This document shows positions 1 through 7,679 of a DNA stretch of 64,000 nucleotides, piece after piece. The notes under the pieces are model-generated. The model was not told where the DNA came from and searched no databases. It saw only the letters and a list, made by a program, of their open reading frames with translations. Source of the stretch: JALYQB01 sp035640155 (GTDB lineage Bacteria > Actinomycetota > Actinomycetes > Mycobacteriales > Pseudonocardiaceae); the NCBI GenBank assembly GCA_035640155.1, contig DASQWR010000240.1:1-64000 (forward strand), given 5' to 3'. Numbering within the stretch: position 1 is the first letter of the stretch; each line of letters opens with the position of its first letter. The position numbers and the translations under genes were made by a program.

Positions 1-1
1 G

Positions 2-961
2 GGGGCACTGGTCGCCGCGCTCGCCACGGCGCTGGGCAGCGCGATCCTGCTGCTCGCCGCGCTCGTTGCGTTCGGCGGCGCGACCACAGCAGGGCTTGCC
101 GCGCGCTACGCCGCAACCGATCTGGCGCTGCCGGACCGGCGGGCGCGGGAGCTCTCGGTGGTCGTGTGGGCCACCACGATCGGCTCGGTCGCGGGGCCGA
201 ACCTCGCGGAGCCCGCGGCCAGGCTCACGGCGCTGCTCGGCGCCCCGGGAGACACCGGGCCCTACCTGCTGTCCGCCGCCTCGTTCGGCGGGGCGGCGTT
301 GGTCCTGTGGGTGGGGTTGCGGCCTGACCCGCTGGTGGTCGCGCGCGGCGCGGCGAGTCCCGGGCGTACCGACCTGGCCGCCGCGTGGGCGTCGCTGCGC
401 GTGTCCGGCGCGGCCCGGCTGGCCCTCGCGGGCATCGTGCTGAGCCACCTGGTGATGGTGGGGCTGATGTCGATGACCCCGGTGCACATGGACCACGGTG
501 GGGCGTCCCTACGGGTGGTGGGCATCGTGATCAGCCTGCACATCGCGGGGATGTTCGCGCTGAGCCCGCTGATCGGCTGGATCGCGGACCGTGCGGGACG
601 GGTGCCGTTGCTGGTCGCTGGGGCGCTGCTGCTTGTCGCGGCCGGTGCGGTGTCGGCGTCGGCACCTTCCACCGGTGCGGTGCAGTTGTCCGTCGGGTTG
701 ACCCTGCTCGGCATCGGGTGGTCCTGCGGGCTGGTCGCGGGCTCGGCGCTGCTCACCGAGTCGGTGCCGGTGGCGGTGCGACCGGACGTGCAGGGCCTGT
801 CCGATCTCGCCATGAACACCGGGGGCGCGCTCGGCGGGGTGCTCGCCGGCGTGGCGGTCGCCGTCACCTCCTACCCGGCGCTGGCGGTGGCCGTCGTGGT
901 GCTGGTGCTGCCGCTTCTCGCCGTCACGGTGTCGGTGTCGGTGCGCACCCGTCCGGCCTGA
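2..961 (+). CDS. MFS transporter, 3' part (start lies before the window)
   Basis: The reading frame is open from the first bases of the window to a TGA at 959-961, giving about 319 residues without a start. The visible part is strongly hydrophobic, with about eight membrane segments. It carries a basic loop after a transmembrane helix (GWIADRAGRVP) that matches the conserved cytoplasmic loop of the major facilitator superfamily. It should be a proton-driven inner-membrane transporter for a small molecule or drug; the substrate cannot be read from the sequence. The missing N-terminal part probably holds about four helices. The superfamily is fairly sure. Confidence 0.8.
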   Translation, partial: GALVAALATALGSAILLLAALVAFGGATTAGLAARYAATDLALPDRRARELSVVVWATTIGSVAGPNLAEPAARLTALLGAPGDTGPYLLSAASFGGAALVLWVGLRPDPLVVARGAASPGRTDLAAAWASLRVSGAARLALAGIVLSHLVMVGLMSMTPVHMDHGGASLRVVGIVISLHIAGMFALSPLIGWIADRAGRVPLLVAGALLLVAAGAVSASAPSTGAVQLSVGLTLLGIGWSCGLVAGSALLTESVPVAVRPDVQGLSDLAMNTGGALGGVLAGVAVAVTSYPALAVAVVVLVLPLLAVTVSVSVRTRPA

Positions 962-964
962 GCG

Positions 965-1096
965 TCACTTGCGCCGCTGCCACCACCACCAGCGCAGCAG
1001 CACCACGAGCGCACCGAGCAGGATGACCAGGGATACGAGCTGGCCAGGAGTAGAGGAAAAACCGGTCGGATCCGACTGCGCCAGGAAGGAGACCAT
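965..1096 (-). CDS. Small single-pass membrane protein, 43 aa
   Basis: A 43-codon ORF with an ATG start on the minus strand lies between the MFS gene and the DUF3046 gene. A short polar N-terminus is followed by one hydrophobic helix (QLVSLVILLGALVVLL). It ends in a tryptophan cluster and a basic tail (RWWWWQRRK), a typical N-out/C-in topology signal. A purine stretch (GGAG region) precedes the ATG on the minus strand at useful spacing. I do not recognise the family. The composition looks like a genuine small membrane protein rather than a chance ORF, but there is no functional clue. Confidence 0.5.
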   Translation of the reverse strand: MVSFLAQSDPTGFSSTPGQLVSLVILLGALVVLLRWWWWQRRK

Positions 1097-1134
1097 CAAC
1101 CCACGGTAGCGCGCTGGCCGCCTACCCTGGTGGC

Positions 1135-1329
1135 GTGCGGATGACCCACTTCCGGCAGCGGATGGACGAGGAGTTCGGTCCGGTCCGCGCCGCCGCGCTG
1201 GCCCGGGACCACGTGTTCGCCGAGCTCGGGGGACGCACCGTCGACGACGCGCTGGAGGCCGGGCTGGACACCAAGCGCGTCTGGATGGTGGTGTGCACGG
1301 TGTTCGACGTCCCGCCCGAGCGCCGCTGA
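1135..1329 (+). CDS. DUF3046 family protein upstream of recA
   Basis: The gene encodes 64 residues starting at GTG 1135; an ATG two codons downstream (1141) is a possible alternative. The sequence MTHFRQRMDEEFG..., with the later GLDTKRVWMVVCTVFDVPPERR, matches the small actinobacterial DUF3046 family. In M. tuberculosis this family sits immediately upstream of recA (Rv2738c). No catalytic motif is visible and the function is unknown. It is soluble, with no signal peptide or membrane helix. It is separated from recA by about 205 bp that carry the recA control elements. Confidence 0.85.
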   Translation: MRMTHFRQRMDEEFGPVRAAALARDHVFAELGGRTVDDALEAGLDTKRVWMVVCTVFDVPPERR

Positions 1330-1393
1330 CCTCCGGCGGGCCTCGTCCGGCCACGGCAGGCAGCGGGGGGCCGCTCGGCGTGTCGGTCTCCCC

Positions 1394-1409
1394 TCGAACA
1401 GATGTTCGG
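1394..1409. promoter_or_regulatory. LexA-binding SOS box upstream of recA
   Basis: The sequence TCGAACAGATGTTCGG matches the actinobacterial LexA box TCGAAC-N4-GTTCGA with one mismatch, in the last base. It lies 127 bp before the recA start. A TACGAT hexamer at 1411-1416 follows immediately and could be the -10 element of the LexA-controlled promoter. lexA is in this window at 20.4 kb. Confidence 0.88.
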
Positions 1410-1434
1410 CTACGATGCGTCCACAGTGGCTCGG

Positions 1435-1443
1435 TTGTCCACA
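1435..1443 (+). promoter_or_regulatory. DnaA-box-like 9-mer in the recA leader
   Basis: TTGTCCACA is identical to the DnaA box consensus of high-GC actinobacteria. It lies between the LexA box and the second recA promoter. Binding is inferred only from the match, and a single box may be fortuitous. Confidence 0.3.
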
Positions 1444-1465
1444 GGCCCGACAGATGTCCCGCACA

Positions 1466-1488
1466 TTGTCGGTGGCGCGGCCTAGCGT
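1466..1488 (+). promoter_or_regulatory. LexA-independent DNA-damage promoter of recA (RecA-NDp / PafBC type)
   Basis: TTGTCGGTG, then 8 bases, then TAGCGT matches every position of the mycobacterial RecA-NDp motif TTGTCRGTG-N8-TANNNT. That motif drives damage induction independently of LexA, through the PafBC WYL-domain activators. The -10 hexamer ends 47 bp before the recA ATG. recA therefore appears to have two separate damage-inducible promoters, as in mycobacteria. Confidence 0.8.
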
Positions 1489-1535
1489 TGGAATCGACCA
1501 CAAGCGGACCCAGACGAGCGAGGGCGGAGCATCAG

Positions 1536-3212
1536 ATGGCACCAGCACCTGACCGGGAGAAGGCACTCGAGCTCGCCTTGGCCCAGATCGACAAGCAGCA
1601 TGGCAAGGGCTCGGTGATGCGCCTGGGCGATGAGGGTCGCGTACCGATCGAGGTGATCCCCACCGGCTCCATCGCGCTGGACGTCGCGCTGGGCATCGGT
1701 GGTCTGCCCCGCGGCCGGATTGTGGAGGTGTACGGGCCGGAGAGCAGCGGAAAGACGTCGATCGCGCTGCACGCGGTGGCCAACGCGCAACGGGCCGGTG
1801 GTATCGCCGCATTCATCGACGCGGAGCACGCGCTGGACCCGGACTACGCCAAGGCACTCGGGGTCGACACGGATGCGCTGCTGGTCTCCCAGCCGGACAC
1901 CGGGGAGCAGGCGCTGGAGATCACCGACATGCTGGTCCGCTCCGGCGCGCTGGACATCGTGGTCATCGACTCGGTGGCAGCCCTGGTGCCCCGCGCCGAG
2001 ATCGAGGGTGAGATGGGCGACTCCCACGTCGGGCTGCAGGCCCGGTTGATGAGTCAGGCCCTGCGCAAGATCACCGGTGCGTTGAGCAACTCCGGTACCA
2101 CGGCAATCTTCATCAACCAGCTTCGCGAGAAGATCGGGATCTTTTTCGGCTCCCCTGAGACGACCACCGGTGGCAAGGCGCTGAAGTTCTACGCCTCGGT
2201 CCGTCTCGACATCCGTCGCATCGAGACGCTCAAGGACGGTGGTGACGCGGTCGGTAACCACACCCGCGTCAAGGTCGTTAAGAACAAGTGCGTCGCGGCC
2301 GGGACCCGTGTCTTCGACCCGGTGACGGGCCAGACGCATCTGATCGAGGACATCGTGGACGGGCGGCTCCCGGTGCACGTGGTCGCCACCGACAAGGCCG
2401 GGATCCTCCACAGCCGTCCGGTGGTCTCCTGGTTTGACCAGGGCGAGCAGGGCGTGATCGGCCTGCGACTGCGTGACGGTACGGAGCTGTGGGTCACCCC
2501 GGATCACAAGGTGCTTGCCGAGGATGGTTGGCGCCTCGCGGGTGAGCTCGCTGCTGGTGACCGGGTGGCGAGGCCCCGGAAGTTCGGGCAGGGCGTCTAC
2601 CTGTCGGCGGCGGTGACCGAGCCTGTTCTCAGCCACCTCACCGGTCGCGGAGTGTCCGCGGAGCAGGCAGCGGAGCTGATCGGCGAGCGTGCCGGTAACC
2701 CGCAGGGTGGAATGAAACAGGTGCTGGGGGCCAAGCGACTTCGTCGAGACCGGGTGGCGCGGCTCGCACACGCTCTCGATGATCCGTTCCTGTCCGAGAT
2801 CCTCGCGGAGGAGCTGAGCTACTCGCGGGTCGTGGCGGTGCTGCCGTCGCGGCGGTGCCGCACGTTCGACATCGAGGTTGACGAGCTGCACAACTTTGTC
2901 GCAGAAGATGTCGTCGTCCACAACTGTGCTCCTCCTTTCAAGCAAGCGGAGTTCGACATCCTGTACGGAAAGGGGATCAGTGCGGAGGGTTCGCTGATCG
3001 ACATGGGCGTTGACGAGGGCATCGTCCGCAAGTCGGGCGCCTGGTACACCTACGAGGGCGATCAGCTGGGGCAGGGCAAGGAGAACGCCCGCAGGTTCCT
3101 GCTGGACAACCCCGACATCGCCGCCGAGATCGAGAAGCGGATCAAGGACAAGCTCGGGATCGGTGCGAAGCTCGATGACGATCAGACCGTCCCGGCGCCG
3201 GTCGACTTCTGA
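1536..3212 (+). CDS. recA: Recombinase RecA precursor with an in-frame mini-intein
   Basis: The 558-residue precursor becomes a 346-residue RecA after removal of a 212-residue intein (precursor residues 252-463). RecA forms filaments on ssDNA, catalyses strand exchange and triggers LexA self-cleavage. Walker A is at residues 67-74 (GPESSGKT). The conserved block NQLREKIG and a C-terminal acidic, Lys-rich tail are present. ATG 1536 was chosen because the family N-terminus (PDREKALELALAQIDKQHGKG) starts there, although the frame is open further upstream. A LexA box and a RecA-NDp motif precede the gene, and recX follows after 10 bp. The N-extein is 251 residues long, so the insertion point equals that of the M. 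tuberculosis RecA intein (after Lys251). Confidence 0.97.
   Translation: MAPAPDREKALELALAQIDKQHGKGSVMRLGDEGRVPIEVIPTGSIALDVALGIGGLPRGRIVEVYGPESSGKTSIALHAVANAQRAGGIAAFIDAEHALDPDYAKALGVDTDALLVSQPDTGEQALEITDMLVRSGALDIVVIDSVAALVPRAEIEGEMGDSHVGLQARLMSQALRKITGALSNSGTTAIFINQLREKIGIFFGSPETTTGGKALKFYASVRLDIRRIETLKDGGDAVGNHTRVKVVKNKCVAAGTRVFDPVTGQTHLIEDIVDGRLPVHVVATDKAGILHSRPVVSWFDQGEQGVIGLRLRDGTELWVTPDHKVLAEDGWRLAGELAAGDRVARPRKFGQGVYLSAAVTEPVLSHLTGRGVSAEQAAELIGERAGNPQGGMKQVLGAKRLRRDRVARLAHALDDPFLSEILAEELSYSRVVAVLPSRRCRTFDIEVDELHNFVAEDVVVHNCAPPFKQAEFDILYGKGISAEGSLIDMGVDEGIVRKSGAWYTYEGDQLGQGKENARRFLLDNPDIAAEIEKRIKDKLGIGAKLDDDQTVPAPVDF
2289..2924 (+). other. RecA mini-intein, 212 aa, no homing endonuclease
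   Basis: The intein runs from Cys1 (CVAAGTRVFDPVTG, block A) to a terminal His-Asn (VVVHN), followed by the +1 Cys of CAPPFKQAEF. Block B contains TPDH with the catalytic Thr and His. Block F is CRTFDIEVDELHNF. All splicing residues (Cys1, block B TxxH, His-Asn, Cys+1) are present, so it should excise itself. No LAGLIDADG dodecapeptide is visible. The M. tuberculosis intein at this site is about 440 residues and carries the endonuclease. Here the central part (about 2600-2810) is a short, helical, charged segment instead. Confidence 0.92.
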
Positions 3213-3222
3213 CGGCGCCGGA

Positions 3223-3763
3223 ATGAAGAAGCACAGCCGAGACCCCGCCGGGCCCACGGAGGCGAGTGACCCCGTCGCCGTGGCCCGCGCGATCTGCCTG
3301 CGGCTGCTCGCTGCACGGCCGCGGAGCCGCGCCGAGCTAGTGACCGCGCTATGCCAGCGAGGGATACCGAACGATGCGGTCGGCGCGGCGCTCGACCGGC
3401 TCGAGGATGTCGGGCTCGTGGACGACGCCGCGTTCGCGGAGGTCGCGGTGCACTCCGGGCACACCCACCGCGGGTTGGGACGCCACGCGCTGAGCGCGGA
3501 GCTACGACGGCGCGGTGTCTCTGGCGAGATCGCCCGCGACGCCGTCGCTGCCGTAGAGCCGCAGGACGAGGAGCGGCAGGCACGGGAGCTGGTGCAAACG
3601 CAAGCTCCGCAGCACGACCGTGTCCGACGAGACCACCACCGTCCGAAGGATCGTCGGAACGCTGGCCCGCAAGGGCTACCCAGAGGAGCTGGCGTTGCGG
3701 GTCGTGCGGGAGGAGGTCCGGGCCGTGACCGGCGTGGACCCGTCGCTGCCCGGCCTCGGCTGA
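3223..3763 (+). pseudogene. recX: recX with a single-base frameshift
   Basis: RecX binds RecA filaments and inhibits RecA activity. The gene starts 10 bp after recA at ATG 3223. It reads as a normal RecX (AICLRLLAARPRSRAEL..., LVDDAAFAE) up to about codon 124. There the A-run at 3596-3598 shifts the frame. Downstream family sequence (RKLRST..., GTLARKGYPEELALRVVREE) continues in the next frame to TGA 3761-3763. Dropping one A restores a 179-residue RecX of normal length. Either recX is really broken or a base was miscalled in the assembly. The last 88 bp overlap the end of the convergent LysR gene. Confidence 0.85.
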
Positions 3764-4692
3764 GCCTGCGGCACCATCTCCACGCCCGCCGGAAGTGTAC
3801 CGCACGCGTGAGCGTCGTCGATCAGTCCGAGCAGCGTGGCCCGGAATGCCTCGGCGGCCCGCGGTGGGCGCACGTCGCTGCGGTGGGCCAGCGCGATCGT
3901 CCGCGTCAGCACGGGGGCGACGAACGGCACGCCGCGGAGCTTGGGGCGGCTCGGTAGAACCATGCTCGGCACCACTGCGACCCCCAGGCCCGCCTCGACG
4001 AAACTGAGCACGGCGTCCATCTCCCCACCTTCGATGGCGAATTTTGGGATGAATCCGGCGCGCTGACACTCGGCGAGCGTCATCGTCCGGAGGTCGTAGC
4101 CGTCGCGGAACATGACGAGCGCGCGGTGCTCGAGGTCGGCAACCCGGATCGAACCGAGGTCAGGCTCGGCGTCGCGAGGGACCGCCACCGCCAGCTCCTC
4201 GCGCAGGATCGCCGCGGCGTCGAGCACGGGGTCGCTGCGGTGCAACGGTGAGGTGATCACCGCCAGGTCCAGCCCGCCCTCGGTGATCTGCCGCACCAGG
4301 TTTCGTGACCCGCTCTCATCCACGATGAGCTCGATGCCGGGGTAGGTGGAGCGGAACCTGGCCAGCGCGTCGGCGACCAGCCCGGTGCATAGGCTGGGCG
4401 TCGCGCCGAGCCGCAGGCGCCCGGACCGGAGTTCGGCCAGCTCGTGTACCTGCAGCCGCGCCGTCTCCACATCGGCGAGGATCCGCTTCGCGAGGGGCAT
4501 CAGCACCTCGCCGGCCGGAGTGAGGCTCACGTTTCCCCGCGCGCGGTGGAACAGCTCGCTGCCCAACTCGGTCTCGAGGTTCTGGATCTGTTTGGACAGC
4601 GACGGCTGCGCGACGTGCACCTGTTCGGCGGCGCGGGTGAAGTGGCGCGCCCGCGCGACGGCGAGGAAGTAGATCAGTTGCTGGAGCTGCAC
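3676..4692 (-). CDS. LysR family transcriptional regulator
   Basis: The 338-residue protein starts at GTG 4692. Residues 1-60 form the LysR winged helix-turn-helix (HFTRAAEQVHVAQPSLSKQIQNLE). The remainder is the LysR substrate-binding domain (type 2 periplasmic fold), ending near GLIDDAHA. About 40 residues of low-complexity tail run antisense to the end of recX and may be a non-conserved extension. It is transcribed divergently from sdhCAB, which it may control in response to a small effector; the ligand is unknown. A 21-bp inverted repeat directly upstream of its start is a likely autoregulatory operator. Confidence 0.9.
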   Translation of the reverse strand: MQLQQLIYFLAVARARHFTRAAEQVHVAQPSLSKQIQNLETELGSELFHRARGNVSLTPAGEVLMPLAKRILADVETARLQVHELAELRSGRLRLGATPSLCTGLVADALARFRSTYPGIELIVDESGSRNLVRQITEGGLDLAVITSPLHRSDPVLDAAAILREELAVAVPRDAEPDLGSIRVADLEHRALVMFRDGYDLRTMTLAECQRAGFIPKFAIEGGEMDAVLSFVEAGLGVAVVPSMVLPSRPKLRGVPFVAPVLTRTIALAHRSDVRPPRAAEAFRATLLGLIDDAHACGTLPAGVEMVPQAQPRPGSDGSTPVTARTSSRTTRNASSSG

Positions 4693-4693
4693 G

Positions 4694-4714
4694 TCGATAG
4701 CCTACAGCTATCGA
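4694..4714. promoter_or_regulatory. Inverted repeat, candidate LysR operator
   Basis: Two perfect 8-bp arms, TCGATAGC and GCTATCGA, are separated by CTACA and lie one base upstream of the LysR GTG start. The core ATAG-N7-CTAT contains the T-N11-A signature of LysR-type regulator sites. The position fits autorepression and perhaps control of the divergent sdhCAB operon. Binding is inferred. Confidence 0.55.
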
Positions 4715-4913
4715 GCCGAGCGCTTTTCTGTCTTTGACCTGTGATGGGGTTGAAGCATACCGTGGATTGTCGGCACCGTCCGCCGTCCCATTCGAGAGTG
4801 GAGGGGCGTCCCGCCGAGCGGCAGACGGACGCTCAGTTGCCATCGCGAGCGGGTCGTGTCCCTCACGATCCCGTAGCTGATCCGACTCCTGCACTCGCCA
4901 CCGATCCGAATCG

Positions 4914-5750
4914 ATGATGATGACCACCACATCACCGGCCCCGTCGACCGTGGCCGGCTCCGGTCGAGCAGCCATCTCCGCCCGCACCCTGCGTACCGAC
5001 CGCTGGTGGCTCTCGCCGCTGACGGTCGCAGTCGTGATCGGGGTGTTCCTCATGTACACGACGGTGCGCATCTTCATGCGGGACCACTACTGGGTCGACG
5101 AGCACAGCTACCTCACGCCGCTGTACTCGCCGTGCCTCTCCGACTCGTGCGTTCCGGGCTCGTCCCATTTCGGGACGCCGCTGCCGGAGTTCCCGCTCGC
5201 GCTGCCGCTGCCCCTGCTGATCTTCCCGATCCTCGGCGGCTTCCGCCTCACCTGCTACTACTACCGCAAGGCCGGCTACCGGGCGTTCCTGCGCTCGCCG
5301 GCGGCCTGCGCAGTCCGGGAGCCGGCCGGGAAGTACACCGGCGAGACCCGGTTCCCGCTCATCCTGCAGAACGGGCACCGGTACTTCTTCTACCTGGCCA
5401 GCCTGCTGCTGCTGGTCAACACCTATGACGCCGTGCTGGCGTTCCTTCCCTCCGGTGGCGGGTTCCGGGTCGGAATCGGGTCGCTGCTGCTGTTCGCGAT
5501 GGTGACCGCGCTGTGGCTCTACTCGCTGTCCTGCCACGCCTGCCGGCACATCGTTGGTGGCCGGCTCAAGCACTTCTCCCGCCATCCCGTGCAGTACTGG
5601 TTCTGGACGCAGGTCTCCAAGCTCAACGCCCGGCACATGCAGTTCGCCTGGGTGTCGCTGCTGCTCGTGATGATCGCGGACTTCTACATCCTCGGCGTGT
5701 CGGCGGACTGGATCCCGGACCTGGCCCTCATCGAGGTGGGATCGAGCTGA
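4914..5750 (+). CDS. sdhC: Succinate dehydrogenase membrane anchor / cytochrome b subunit
   Basis: The 278-residue protein has about five transmembrane helices (LTVAVVIGVFLMYTTVRIF, LALPLPLLIFPILGGF, FYLASLLLLVNTYDAVL, LLLFAMVTALWLYSL, VSLLLVMIADFYIL). His and Cys residues near the helix ends (for example in SCHACRH) could ligate heme or quinone-site partners. This long single anchor matches the actinobacterial Sdh1-type complex rather than separate SdhC and SdhD. Three ATGs in a row (4914, 4917, 4920) leave the exact start open, and no strong ribosome site is visible. The stop overlaps the start of sdhA by one base, so the three genes form an operon. Confidence 0.88.
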   Translation: MMMTTTSPAPSTVAGSGRAAISARTLRTDRWWLSPLTVAVVIGVFLMYTTVRIFMRDHYWVDEHSYLTPLYSPCLSDSCVPGSSHFGTPLPEFPLALPLPLLIFPILGGFRLTCYYYRKAGYRAFLRSPAACAVREPAGKYTGETRFPLILQNGHRYFFYLASLLLLVNTYDAVLAFLPSGGGFRVGIGSLLLFAMVTALWLYSLSCHACRHIVGGRLKHFSRHPVQYWFWTQVSKLNARHMQFAWVSLLLVMIADFYILGVSADWIPDLALIEVGSS

Positions 5751-7678
5751 TGACCGAGATCGAGCGGCACGACTACGACGTCGTGGTGATCGGCGCGGGC
5801 GGCGCCGGACTGCGGGCGGCGATCGAGGCCCGCGAGCTGGGCAAGCGCACCGCCATCGTCTGCAAGTCGCTGTTCGGCAAGGCCCACACCGTGATGGCGG
5901 AGGGTGGCATCGCGGCCTCGATGGGCAACGTGAACGCCCGCGACAGCTGGCAGGTGCACTTCCGGGACACGATGCGCGGGGGCAAGTTCCTCAACAACTG
6001 GCGGATGGCCGAGCTGCATGCGCAGGAGGCGCCGCTGCGGGTGTGGGAGCTGGAGACCTACGGAGCGCTGTTCGACCGCACCGAGGACGGCAGGATCAGC
6101 CAGCGCAACTTCGGCGGGCACCAGTTCCCGCGGCTGGCCCACGTCGGCGACCGCACCGGCCTGGAGCTCATCCGCACCCTGCAGCAGAAGATCGTCTCGC
6201 TGCAGCAGGAGGACTTCGCGAAGCACGGCGACTACGAGGCCAACCTCAAGGTGTTCGCCGAGTGCACCGTGACGGAGATCTTCACCGGGATCCCCACCGG
6301 GAGCTCCGGCGCGGGTGGCCCGGACGGCACGAGCGTGGCCGGAGCCTTCGGCTACTGGCGCGAGACGGGCCGGTTCATCCGGTTCGACGCGCCCGCGGTG
6401 GTGCTGGCCACCGGGGGCATCGGCAAGTCGTTCAAGGTGACCAGCAACTCCTGGGAGTACACCGGGGACGGCCATGCGCTGGCGTTGCGCGCGGGAGCCT
6501 CGCTGATCAACATGGAGTTCGTCCAGTTCCACCCCACCGGCATGGTGTGGCCGCCGTCGGTGAAGGGGATCCTGGTCACCGAGTCGGTGCGTGGCGACGG
6601 GGGAGTGCTGCGCAACTCCGAGGGCGTGCGGTTCATGTTCCGCTACGTCCCCGACGTGTTCAAGGACCAGTACGCCACCACGGAGGAGGAGGCCGACCGC
6701 TGGTACAGCGACGCGGACGACAACCGGCGCCCCCCCGAGCTGCTGCCCCGGGACGAGGTGGCCCGGGCGATCAACTCCGAGGTGAAGGCCGGCCGCGGCT
6801 CCCCGCACGGCGGGGTGTTCCTCGACATCGCCAGCCGGCTGCCGGCCGGGGACGTCAAGCGCAAGCTGCCCTCGATGTACCACCAGTTCAAGGAGCTGGC
6901 GGACGTCGACATCACTGCGGAGCCGATGGAGGTCGGCCCCACCTGCCACTACGTGATGGGTGGCGTGGAGGTCGAGTCCGACACGGCGTCGTCGTCGCTC
7001 CCGGGGCTCTTCGCGGCCGGTGAGGTGGCCGGCGGGATGCACGGTTCCAACCGGCTCGGCGGCAACTCGCTGTCCGACCTGCTGGTCTTCGGCCGGCGGG
7101 CGGGATCGGGTGCTGCTTCCTATGTCGACGCCCTCGGCGACAGCCGTCCCGCCGTGCAGGAGTCCGACGTGGACGCCGCGGAGCGGCGGGTGCTGGCGCC
7201 CTTCGGGGACGGCGCCGGGGAGGCCGGCGAGAACCCGTACACGGTGCAGCAGGAGCTGCAGCAGACGATGAACGACCTGGTCGGCATCATCCGCAATGCC
7301 GACGAGATGGAGCAGGCGCGCAAGAAGCTCGACGAGCTGCACCGGCGCGCCGAGCAGGTGGTGGTCGAGGGCCACCGCTCCTTCAACCCCGGCTGGCACC
7401 TGGCGCTGGACCTGCCCAACATGCTCGTGGTGAGCGAGTGCGTGGCGAAGGCCGCGCTGGAGCGCACCGAGAGCCGTGGCGGGCACACCCGCGACGACTT
7501 TCCCACCATGGACGCCGGCTGGCGCCGCGTCCTGCTGGTCTGCACGGCGGGCACCGAGGGCGTCGAGGTGGCCCGCAAGGAACAGGTCCCGATGCGACCG
7601 GACCTGCTGGAGCTGTTCGAGCGCAACGAGCTCGCCAAGTACCTCACCGACGCGGAGCTCCCGGAAGGGGCGGTCTGA
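5750..7678 (+). CDS. sdhA: Succinate dehydrogenase flavoprotein subunit
   Basis: The 642-residue flavoprotein oxidises succinate to fumarate and passes electrons to SdhB. The N-terminal FAD-binding motif is GAGGAGLRAAIEA. The covalent-FAD region HTVMAEGGIAAS follows. Further on come the active-site segments HPTGM and HGSNRLGGNSLSDLLVFGR, with substrate-binding His and Arg residues. The length fits the family. The start ATG 5750 overlaps the sdhC stop (TGATG), so translation is probably coupled; sdhB follows after one base. Confidence 0.96.
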   Translation: MTEIERHDYDVVVIGAGGAGLRAAIEARELGKRTAIVCKSLFGKAHTVMAEGGIAASMGNVNARDSWQVHFRDTMRGGKFLNNWRMAELHAQEAPLRVWELETYGALFDRTEDGRISQRNFGGHQFPRLAHVGDRTGLELIRTLQQKIVSLQQEDFAKHGDYEANLKVFAECTVTEIFTGIPTGSSGAGGPDGTSVAGAFGYWRETGRFIRFDAPAVVLATGGIGKSFKVTSNSWEYTGDGHALALRAGASLINMEFVQFHPTGMVWPPSVKGILVTESVRGDGGVLRNSEGVRFMFRYVPDVFKDQYATTEEEADRWYSDADDNRRPPELLPRDEVARAINSEVKAGRGSPHGGVFLDIASRLPAGDVKRKLPSMYHQFKELADVDITAEPMEVGPTCHYVMGGVEVESDTASSSLPGLFAAGEVAGGMHGSNRLGGNSLSDLLVFGRRAGSGAASYVDALGDSRPAVQESDVDAAERRVLAPFGDGAGEAGENPYTVQQELQQTMNDLVGIIRNADEMEQARKKLDELHRRAEQVVVEGHRSFNPGWHLALDLPNMLVVSECVAKAALERTESRGGHTRDDFPTMDAGWRRVLLVCTAGTEGVEVARKEQVPMRPDLLELFERNELAKYLTDAELPEGAV

Positions 7679-7679
7679 G

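Noticed and set aside
1435..1443. Replication origin suggested by DnaA-like boxes
   Set aside because: Only single boxes occur near recA and nrdR; there is no cluster, no AT-rich unwinding region and no dnaA/dnaN neighbourhood.
1482..3464. 660-codon ORF antisense to recA
   Set aside because: It is a shadow of recA and its intein, with no family similarity and a composition typical of antisense frames in high-GC DNA.
3676..3795. Treating the C-terminal tail of the LysR protein as a functional domain
   Set aside because: The tail is low-complexity Ser/Thr/Arg sequence antisense to the conserved end of recX, so it is probably a run-on to the next stop.
5684..7486. 600-codon ORF antisense to sdhA
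   Set aside because: It mirrors the high-GC codon pattern of sdhA; rich in His, Leu, Gln and Arg without any recognisable motif.
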